Positions 1 through 5,001 of a DNA stretch of 5,001 bases are shown here, piece after piece (positions within the stretch are counted from its first letter, which is position 1; each line of letters begins with the position of its first letter). Below the pieces are notes generated by a model, which saw only the letters and a program-made list of their open reading frames with translations, was not told where the DNA came from and searched no databases. Source of the stretch: Vulcanimicrobiota bacterium (lineage in GTDB: Bacteria > Vulcanimicrobiota > Vulcanimicrobiia > Vulcanimicrobiales > Vulcanimicrobiaceae); NCBI GenBank assembly GCA_003133185.1, contig PKWF01000064.1:1787-6787 (forward strand), read 5' to 3'. A program made the translations under genes and the position numbers.

Positions 1-1496
1 CGGAAGAGAACGGCGGTTTTGCCGCGCACAAACTGATCGACGCGGTGCAGGCCGCGGTCGAGCTCCCGTTTGCCTTCGGCATCGCGCGCGAGGCAAGGCT
101 TTTCGACGAGCTCGTTCGCTCGGAAGCGTCGCAAGCGTTGCGCCACATTTTCTTTGCGGAACGCGAACTTTCTAAAGTTCCCGAGCTCGATCCCGCGTCG
201 CCACTCACTATTGCCAAGGCCGGCGTGGTCGGAGCGGGCACGATGGGCAGCGGCATCGCGATTACCTTTGCCCAATCCGGCGTTCCGGTCGTGGTCGTGG
301 ATACGAACGAAGAGGCGGTCGACAAAGCGCGCCAGACCGTGATGGGCATGTTCATGTACCAAGTGCAAAAAGGGCGCCTGACGCAAGAAGAGGCGTGGCA
401 GCGCGGCCAGTCCATCACCTTCACCGATGATTGGAGCGAGTTGGCCGGCGCGGATCTCGTTGTGGAGGCGGTCTTCGAGGATCTCGACGTCAAACGCGAG
501 GTCTTTGCAAAGCTCGACGGGATCGTCAAGCCCGAGGGATTGCTCGCGAGCAACACCTCGACGCTCGACATCGACGCGATGGCCGCGGCGACCAAACGCC
601 CGGAAAAGGTTCTCGGGCTGCACTTCTTCGTGCCGGCGAACATCATGCCGCTGCTCGAGATCGTGCGCGGGCGCGCGACGTCGGCACAGACGCTGGCGAC
701 AGCGTTCGCAGTCGGCAAGACCTTAAAGAAAAAAGCGGTGCTTGCGGGCAACGCATTCGGATTCATCGGCAATCGAATGGTCTTTGATTATGTGCGCGAA
801 GCGTTTGCGCTCGCCGAGGAGGGCACCGCGCCGGCGCGGGTCGATGCGGTCGTGAAAGCCTTCGGTTTTCCGATGGGACCGTTTGCGATGAGCGATCTCT
901 CCGGCCTCGACATTGGGCTGCACGTACAAAAGCTTCAGGGCAAAAGCGGTCAGGGGCGCACGAACGTGCTCGAACGGCTCGTCGAGCAAAAGCGGCTCGG
1001 CCAGAAAGCGATGGCTGGGTTTTTCAAGTACGACAAAGCGGTCGGAAAGGGACGCGAGCCGATCGCGGATCCGGTCGTCGAGCAGCTCTTCGCGCAAGAG
1101 GCGCGCAAAGCCGGAATCGCGCCGCGTGTCGTCACCGATCGCGAGATTCGCGAGCGCCTGCTCTACGCGCTGATCAATCGCGGCGCCTATCTACTCGAGG
1201 AGGGCATCGCTCTGCGACCTGGCGACATCGACATTGTCTTCGTCTATGGCTACGGATTCCCGCCGCATCACGGCGGCCCGATGTGGTATGCCGATGAGGT
1301 CGGTGTCGCGCTCGTGTACGAGCGCATCCGCGAGTTCGAGGCGGCATTCGGACCGCAGTGGAAACCGTCGGCCCTGCTCGCGCGCATTGCCGAAAGCGGT
1401 GCGACGTTCGCTGCCTCGTCATGCTTCGACCCTTCGACAAGCTCAGGGCAGGCTGAGCTCAGCATGACACCGGGAGGAGTAGTCAGCAATGCGTGA
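1..1496 (+). CDS. fadB: FadB/FadJ-like multifunctional enoyl-CoA hydratase / 3-hydroxyacyl-CoA dehydrogenase, 5'-truncated
   Basis: Cytoplasmic beta-oxidation enzyme. The visible dehydrogenase oxidises L-3-hydroxyacyl-CoA to 3-ketoacyl-CoA with NAD+. The reading frame is open from the first complete codon at position 3, so the start lies upstream; the GTG at 45 is internal. Numbering from position 3 (497 residues visible): residues 1-65 are the helical end of the crotonase part, with the typical HxFFAER and KVP signature. The NAD-binding fold begins with GAGTMG around 77-82. Catalytic-type residues are Ser186, His207, Glu219 and Asn257, and their spacing (His to Glu 12, His to Asn 50) matches human HADH. 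The C-terminal domain carries [13 protein letters not shown] (416-428), as in crotonase-dehydrogenase fusions of about 700 residues. Two motif residues are uncommon (HFFVPAN, where HFFSPAH or HFFNP is usual). Residues 470-497 are a non-family tail, mostly encoded by a palindromic repeat. The symbol could equally be fadJ or fadN; the isomerase part is not visible. The stop overlaps the thiolase start by 8 bases. Confidence 0.93.
   Translation, partial: EENGGFAAHKLIDAVQAAVELPFAFGIAREARLFDELVRSEASQALRHIFFAERELSKVPELDPASPLTIAKAGVVGAGTMGSGIAITFAQSGVPVVVVDTNEEAVDKARQTVMGMFMYQVQKGRLTQEEAWQRGQSITFTDDWSELAGADLVVEAVFEDLDVKREVFAKLDGIVKPEGLLASNTSTLDIDAMAAATKRPEKVLGLHFFVPANIMPLLEIVRGRATSAQTLATAFAVGKTLKKKAVLAGNAFGFIGNRMVFDYVREAFALAEEGTAPARVDAVVKAFGFPMGPFAMSDLSGLDIGLHVQKLQGKSGQGRTNVLERLVEQKRLGQKAMAGFFKYDKAVGKGREPIADPVVEQLFAQEARKAGIAPRVVTDREIRERLLYALINRGAYLLEEGIALRPGDIDIVFVYGYGFPPHHGGPMWYADEVGVALVYERIREFEAAFGPQWKPSALLARIAESGATFAASSCFDPSTSSGQAELSMTPGGVVSNA
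1418..1468. repeat. Short palindromic interspersed repeat inside the 3' end of the dehydrogenase gene
   Basis: A 51-base nested palindrome. The outer arms GTCATGCT (1418-1425) and AGCATGAC (1461-1468) are perfect complements. The inner arms AGCTCAG (1440-1446) and CTGAGCT (1453-1459) enclose a six-base loop, GGCAGG. Within it, GCTGAGCTCAGC (1452-1463) is itself a perfect 12-base palindrome, and CTTCGAC occurs twice (1424-1430 and 1432-1438). The length is a multiple of three and there is no stop in the gene's frame, so it is translated as residues 473-489 (containing [11 protein letters not shown]). From memory, the core CTTCGACAAGCTCAGG, giving STSSGQA on one strand and PELVEG on the other, recurs as a dispersed element in many uncultured-bacterium genomes; I could not check this. 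No T-run follows, so it is not an obvious terminator. Confidence 0.75.
1472..1479 (+). promoter_or_regulatory. Ribosome binding site of the thiolase gene
   Basis: GGGAGGAG ends nine bases before the ATG at 1489, a near-ideal Shine-Dalgarno match and distance. It lies inside the end of the upstream coding region and starts only four bases after the palindromic repeat. It supports ATG 1489 as the thiolase start, and so the 8-base overlap ATGCGTGA with the upstream stop. Confidence 0.8.
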
Positions 1497-2676
1497 AGCG
1501 GTAATCGTCTCGGTCGCACGCACGCCGATCGGCCGCGCGTTTCGCGGCGCCTTTAATCAGACGCCGGGTGCGACGATGGCGGGATACGTCGTCAAACACG
1601 CGATCGAGCGAGCCTCCGTCAAACCGGAGGAGGTCGAAGACGTCATCATGGGCTGCGGGCTGCCGGAGGGCGCCACCGGTAACAATATCGGCCGGACCTC
1701 CGCACTGCGCGCCGGCTGTCCGGTCAGCGTTTCCGGGCAGACGGTGAGCCGCTACTGCGCGTCGGGGCTCGACGCGATCGCCACGGCGGCGAAGCGCGTC
1801 ATCGTCGACAACGCCGAGGTGGTTGTGGCCGGCGGCGTGGAGTCGATCAGCATGGTGCAGAATGATTTGAACCTTCACCTCTTTGCCGAAGAGTGGCTGC
1901 TGCGCCACGAACCGGATCTCTACACGCCGATGCTCTACACCGCGGATTTCGTCGCGAAAAAGTACGGCATCTCGCGCGAGCGTCAAGACGAATACGCGCT
2001 ACAGAGCCAGCAGCGGACGGCTGCCGCGCAGACCGCGGGGCGTTTCGATGCCGAGATCGTGCCGATGCCGTCGTGGAAGTACGTTCGAGAGCGCGAGAGC
2101 GGTGCCGTGCGCGAAGAGCGCGTCGAGCTAGGCAAGGATGAAGGAAACCGTCCCGACACGACGCTCGCCGGGCTGGCTTCGCTCAAAGGCGCCGTTCCCG
2201 GCGTTGCGGATACGACGATCACGGCCGGGAACTCATCGCAACTTTCCGATGGCGCAGCGGCCGTCGTGGTGATGTCTCGCGAGACTGCGAAGGCGCGCGG
2301 ACTGCAACCGCTGGGGATTTATCGTGGCTACGTGGTCGCGGGATGCGATCCGGGCGAGATGGGAATCGGGCCGGTGTATGCGATTCCCAAGCTGCTCGAT
2401 CGCCAGGGGCTTACGATCGGCGACGTCGGTTTGTGGGAGCTCAACGAAGCCTTCGCGGTGCAAACCGTCTATTGCCGCGACACGCTCGGCCTTCCCAACG
2501 AGCGCTTCAACGTGGACGGCGGCGCGATTTCGATCGGCCACCCGTATGGCATGAGCGGGGCGCGGATGACGATGCACGCATTGATCGAAGGCAAACGCCG
2601 CGGCGAGAAGTATGCCGTCGTAACGATGTGCATCGGCGGCGGCATGGGCGCGGCCGCGTTATTCGAGGTGGTTTAG
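1489..2676 (+). CDS. fadA: Acetyl-CoA C-acyltransferase (3-ketoacyl-CoA thiolase family)
   Basis: Cytoplasmic thiolase that cleaves 3-ketoacyl-CoA with CoA to give acetyl-CoA and a shortened acyl-CoA, the last step of each beta-oxidation cycle. At 395 residues it has full family length (about 390). The N-terminus ([14 protein letters not shown]) is typical and fixes the start. The nucleophilic cysteine is Cys90 in VSRYCASGL. The NEAF motif has Asn319, [10 protein letters not shown] has His351, and CIGGGMGAA has Cys381. The order and spacing match the Cys89/Asn316/His348/Cys378 set of the Zoogloea biosynthetic thiolase, so the active site looks intact. The loop before the nucleophile has Ser where VNR is more common, a variant seen in some thiolases. 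It overlaps the upstream dehydrogenase gene by 8 bases, suggesting translational coupling and supply of the partner subunit. Sequence alone does not separate degradative (FadA) from biosynthetic (AtoB/PhaA) thiolases; the FadA reading comes from the neighbour. Confidence 0.95.
   Translation: MREAVIVSVARTPIGRAFRGAFNQTPGATMAGYVVKHAIERASVKPEEVEDVIMGCGLPEGATGNNIGRTSALRAGCPVSVSGQTVSRYCASGLDAIATAAKRVIVDNAEVVVAGGVESISMVQNDLNLHLFAEEWLLRHEPDLYTPMLYTADFVAKKYGISRERQDEYALQSQQRTAAAQTAGRFDAEIVPMPSWKYVRERESGAVREERVELGKDEGNRPDTTLAGLASLKGAVPGVADTTITAGNSSQLSDGAAAVVVMSRETAKARGLQPLGIYRGYVVAGCDPGEMGIGPVYAIPKLLDRQGLTIGDVGLWELNEAFAVQTVYCRDTLGLPNERFNVDGGAISIGHPYGMSGARMTMHALIEGKRRGEKYAVVTMCIGGGMGAAALFEVV
2665..2670 (+). 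promoter_or_regulatory. Ribosome binding site of the serine hydrolase gene
   Basis: GAGGTG lies in the last codons of the thiolase gene, six bases before the ATG at 2677. The ATG directly follows the thiolase stop (2674-2676), so ribosomes ending on the thiolase could restart here. This supports the chosen start and co-transcription. Confidence 0.65.
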
Positions 2677-4101
2677 ATGCGAGTCTTCCTAAGCGTCGTG
2701 TTGGTGCTGGCGCTGACGACCGGCGTGGCCCCGCCGGCGGCCGTTACGCCGAACATTCCCGATACGCCCGCGGGTCACGCACTCGTTGGGTGGTTGCAGG
2801 CCTTTGACGGCGGCGACCGCGCGACGTTCCTCGCCTTCTTAAGGTCGAGATATCCATCGAGCGTCAAGCGGATCGACGACTACATGCAGTTTCGTCAGAT
2901 GACCGGCGGCTTCGTCGTCCGCGAGATCGTGACGTCGGCACCGACGCGGCTCGTTGCAACGGTAGAGGACCAAAACAACGAGCAGTTTGCGACGATGATC
3001 GTGGTCACGGAGAGCGCAGCGCCGTATGTCATCGACCGCATCTCTCTGCGAGCCATCGCAACGCCGGCCGAGTTCGCTCCGCCGGCGATGAGCCAAAGCG
3101 AACTCCTCGCGGCGCTCGGTTCGAAGGTCGAAGCCGAAACTTCTGCCGGCGGCTTCTCGGGTGCCGTGCTGGTCGCAAAGGATGGTCGACCGATCTTCGC
3201 TCGAGCGTACGGGCAGGCCGACCGCGAGCATAGTATCGCCAATACGTTGGAGACCCGCTTTCGCATCGGATCGATGAACAAGATGTTCACGGCAGTAGCG
3301 ACTCTGCAGCTCGTGGCGGCCGGGAAGATCAACCTCGACGCGCCATTGGGCACCTACTTGCCGGATTACCCGAACAAGGATGTGGCGACGCACGTAACGA
3401 TCGCCGAACTCCTCGACCACACCGGAGGAACCGGCGATATCTTCGGCCGCCAGTTCGATGCGCACCGTTTGGAGCTGCAGACGCTGCAAGATTACGAGAA
3501 GCTGTACGGCTCGCGCGGACTGGCCTTTACACCGGGCAGCAAATGGGATTACAGCAACTACGGTTTCATTCTGCTCGGGCTGGTGATTGAGAAGATCAGC
3601 GGGAAAAGCTATTACGACTACGTTCGCGAGCACGTCTATGCTCCGGCCGGCATGACTTCGACGGGCTCCGAGCCGGAAACCGAGGCCGTTCCCGGCCGCA
3701 GCACCGGCTATACGCTCGATCCCAATGGCAAGCTCGTCCCAAATACCGATACTTTGCCGTATCGCGGGACCTCGGCCGGCGGCGGATACTCGACGGTCGG
3801 CGACCTTCTCAACTTCGCGAACGCGCTGATGCAAAACAAACTGCTCGAGGCACGGTACACGGAGATCTTGACAACGGGAAAGGTCGATACCCCCAACGGC
3901 AGCCGCTATGCCTATGGTTTTCAGGATCAGCGGTTTAACGGCGTGCGCTGCTTCGGCCACGGCGGCGGCGCGCCAGGAATGAACGGCGACCTGGAAATCT
4001 GTCCCACAACCGGTTATGTCGTTGCCGTCTTGGCGAATTTGGATCCTCCCGCGGCCACTCGAATTGCAGACTTCGTGACGGCGCGCCTGCCGCAGCAATA
4101 G
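2677..4101 (+). CDS. Exported beta-lactamase-family serine hydrolase (class C / PBP-like fold) with N-terminal extra domain
   Basis: A 474-residue hydrolase of the Beta-lactamase (PF00144-type) family, which includes class C beta-lactamases, D-aminopeptidases, DD-carboxypeptidases and EstB-like esterases; the substrate cannot be read from sequence. Residues 1-22 resemble a Sec signal peptide: Arg2, a hydrophobic stretch about 3-15, then an Ala/Pro-rich end without a clean AxA site. This suggests a periplasmic or secreted protein. Residues about 30-130 form a separate region that could be an NTF2/SnoaL-like or related accessory domain, a low-confidence assignment. The catalytic domain spans about 140-470. 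It has the SxxK motif SMNK (nucleophile Ser199, Lys202), the YxN motif YSN (Tyr292, Asn294), and HGG (428-430) at the position of the third motif, as in esterase/peptidase members. LLDHTGGTGD (245-254) is the usual conserved loop. The only two cysteines, Cys425 and Cys442, flank the HGG strand and could form a disulfide. The gene follows the thiolase stop with no gap. An active enzyme is likely; a true antibiotic-resistance beta-lactamase is unlikely. Confidence 0.92.
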   Translation: MRVFLSVVLVLALTTGVAPPAAVTPNIPDTPAGHALVGWLQAFDGGDRATFLAFLRSRYPSSVKRIDDYMQFRQMTGGFVVREIVTSAPTRLVATVEDQNNEQFATMIVVTESAAPYVIDRISLRAIATPAEFAPPAMSQSELLAALGSKVEAETSAGGFSGAVLVAKDGRPIFARAYGQADREHSIANTLETRFRIGSMNKMFTAVATLQLVAAGKINLDAPLGTYLPDYPNKDVATHVTIAELLDHTGGTGDIFGRQFDAHRLELQTLQDYEKLYGSRGLAFTPGSKWDYSNYGFILLGLVIEKISGKSYYDYVREHVYAPAGMTSTGSEPETEAVPGRSTGYTLDPNGKLVPNTDTLPYRGTSAGGGYSTVGDLLNFANALMQNKLLEARYTEILTTGKVDTPNGSRYAYGFQDQRFNGVRCFGHGGGAPGMNGDLEICPTTGYVVAVLANLDPPAATRIADFVTARLPQQ

Positions 4102-4113
4102 CTTTCGAATGCC

Positions 4114-4118
4114 GGAGG
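4114..4118 (+). promoter_or_regulatory. Ribosome binding site of the esterase gene
   Basis: GGAGG ends eight bases before ATG 4127, inside the 25-base gap after the serine hydrolase stop. An in-frame TAG at 4124-4126 sits directly before this ATG, so the start cannot lie further upstream. The gap has no room for a terminator hairpin or a separate promoter. Confidence 0.75.
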
Positions 4119-4126
4119 CGCGGTAG

Positions 4127-5001
4127 ATGGAGCGATGTGCGCTCGCGGTAATGTTTTGCGCCGCGATGGCCTTCACGTCGGCCGGCGCACGCGCCGGCGA
4201 GCCGCAGCTATTGTACGTCAACTTTACAAGCACGGCTCTCTCGACGTTTTTCAACCAGCCTGTCCAAATTGTGGCGACTATTCTCCTTCCCGACTCCTAC
4301 TACAAGGAGCCGCAGCGGCGGTATCCGGTCGTCTATGTAATCTCAGCCTTCGACGACATCGGCGCGACCGATGTACGGAGACAACTGACTTGGCAACGAC
4401 CGATGAGGGCGTTAGGCTCCGAGTTCATGATTGTTTTCTTACGTGGAATGATTGAGTTCCACGGAGAGGCGATCCACGATCAATATGCGGATTCGGCCAA
4501 CGACGGACCCTGGGGCACGGCACTTACCAGCGAGTTCGTTCCAGCAACGGATGCGCATTTTCGGACGCTTGGTGCCGGCGGACGTTTTCTTTTCGGGCAT
4601 TCGTCGGGCGGGTGGTCGGCGTTATGGCTTCAAGTGAACTACCCCGATGCGTTCAACGGCGCGTGGGCGGTCTCGCCGGACGCGGTCGATTTCCACAATT
4701 TCTACGGCCCCGATCTGACGAAACCGTCGGCGAACTTCTACCGAGACGCCTCAGGAAACGCGTACGGCGAGTGTCGCGAAGGCGGGCACGATACCTCGAC
4801 GATGCACGGGCTCGCGTCGGGTCTGGGCGAGTGCGGCGGCAGAGAATCGGCAACAGTTGAAAAGGCGTGGGCGGTGCGGCAATTCGACACGTACGACGTC
4901 GTCTACAGCCCTCGACGTAACGACGGATCGCCGGCCCAAGTCTTCAATCGCGCGACCGGCGCGATCGACCCAGCGGTCGCAGCGTATTGGGAAGAGCATT
5001 A
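4127..5001 (+). CDS. Exported alpha/beta-hydrolase, putative esterase family (enterochelin esterase/esterase D-like), 3'-truncated
   Basis: I translated this frame by hand. It is open from ATG 4127 to the right edge (291 full codons plus two bases), so the stop lies outside the window. Residues 1-23 are a likely Sec signal peptide: Arg3, a hydrophobic stretch about 5-17, and an ARA cleavage motif before GEP, which points to a periplasmic or secreted enzyme. The mature part follows the putative esterase (PF00756-type) pattern. An N-terminal beta-strand region leads to RRYPVVYVISAFDD (64-77), where family members place the first core strand and oxyanion loop. The nucleophile elbow is GHSSG (157-161) with Ser159, followed by GGWSALWLQVNYPDAFNG. 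The acidic residue and the histidine of the triad are not securely placed and the histidine is probably past the edge. Cys216 and Cys236 are the only cysteines of the visible mature part and may pair. The segment near NRATGAID (274-281) resembles the late part of such esterases. The substrate is unknown. It is probably co-transcribed with the preceding hydrolase. Confidence 0.88.
   Translation, partial: MERCALAVMFCAAMAFTSAGARAGEPQLLYVNFTSTALSTFFNQPVQIVATILLPDSYYKEPQRRYPVVYVISAFDDIGATDVRRQLTWQRPMRALGSEFMIVFLRGMIEFHGEAIHDQYADSANDGPWGTALTSEFVPATDAHFRTLGAGGRFLFGHSSGGWSALWLQVNYPDAFNGAWAVSPDAVDFHNFYGPDLTKPSANFYRDASGNAYGECREGGHDTSTMHGLASGLGECGGRESATVEKAWAVRQFDTYDVVYSPRRNDGSPAQVFNRATGAIDPAVAAYWEEH

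Noticed and set aside
45..47. GTG at 45 as the true start of the dehydrogenase gene
   Set aside because: The frame is open back to position 3, and the residues before and after it match the end of the crotonase part of a fused enzyme. The gene clearly continues upstream of the window.
1418..1468. The palindrome as a rho-independent terminator between the dehydrogenase and thiolase genes
   Set aside because: There is no T-run after it, it lies inside coding sequence, and the thiolase ribosome binding site follows within a few bases.
1483..1986. Minus-strand open frame of 167 codons opposite the thiolase gene
   Set aside because: His/Arg/Asp-rich translation without domain signs, fully antisense to a thiolase with an intact active site. 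It is a composition shadow.
2677..4101. The SxxK hydrolase as an antibiotic-resistance class C beta-lactamase
   Set aside because: The third motif reads HGG and not the KTG of AmpC enzymes, the protein carries an extra N-terminal domain, and no AmpR-like regulator is visible. Esterase or peptidase-type roles are more likely.
4181..4198. Perfect inverted repeat GCCGGCGC-AC-GCGCCGGC in the esterase signal-peptide region
   Set aside because: It lies in codons for Ala, Gly and Arg of the signal peptide and cleavage site, where GC-rich codons readily form such symmetry. The two-base centre is too short for the full hairpin and no T-run follows. Probably chance.
2839..4254. Long minus-strand open frame of 471 codons, opposite the serine hydrolase gene and the start of the esterase gene
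   Set aside because: It is antisense to two well-supported genes. Its translation is rich in Arg, Ala and Val without any recognisable motif, and it would have to span a gene junction. Long antisense frames are expected opposite GC-rich coding DNA.
4135..4455. Plus-strand open frame of 106 codons overlapping the esterase start
   Set aside because: It is out of frame with the signal peptide and GHSSG esterase frame and lacks a ribosome binding site at a proper distance. Its translation has no family features.

Overview
The window is a compact, all plus-strand gene run from a GC-rich bacterium. It contains four protein genes, two of them cut by the window edges. All four lie in one probable transcription unit. 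The first two genes overlap by 8 bases, the second and third abut with no gap, and the third and fourth are 25 bases apart. I see no tRNA, rRNA, CRISPR array, transposase, terminator or convincing promoter, and no gene-free stretch longer than about 25 bases.

Layout: (1) positions 1-1496 hold the 3' part of a FadB/FadJ-type multifunctional enzyme: the end of the enoyl-CoA hydratase (crotonase) part, then a complete NAD-dependent 3-hydroxyacyl-CoA dehydrogenase. Its C-terminus is extended by a 51-base palindromic repeat read as protein. (2) Positions 1489-2676 encode a complete thiolase with the full catalytic set. (3) Positions 2677-4101 encode a complete exported serine hydrolase of the beta-lactamase/penicillin-binding-protein fold, with an extra N-terminal domain. 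(4) From 4127 to the right edge there is an exported alpha/beta-hydrolase of the putative esterase (enterochelin esterase/esterase D-like) family. Its stop codon lies outside the window.

The first two genes supply the last steps of fatty acid beta-oxidation: hydration and dehydrogenation on the alpha-type subunit, thiolysis on the thiolase. This is the fadB-fadA order. The two downstream genes encode secreted or periplasmic hydrolases with serine nucleophiles. A link such as ester cleavage outside the cytoplasm feeding acyl chains into beta-oxidation is possible, but it rests only on gene order.

Organism: GC-rich codon use, strong GGAGG-type ribosome binding sites and the short palindromic repeat fit an uncultured soil-type bacterium. 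Candidatus Eremiobacterota or Acidobacteriota come to mind, but the window does not settle the phylum. I found no clear evidence of a new biological system. The most unusual feature is the palindromic repeat that has become the tail of the dehydrogenase gene.
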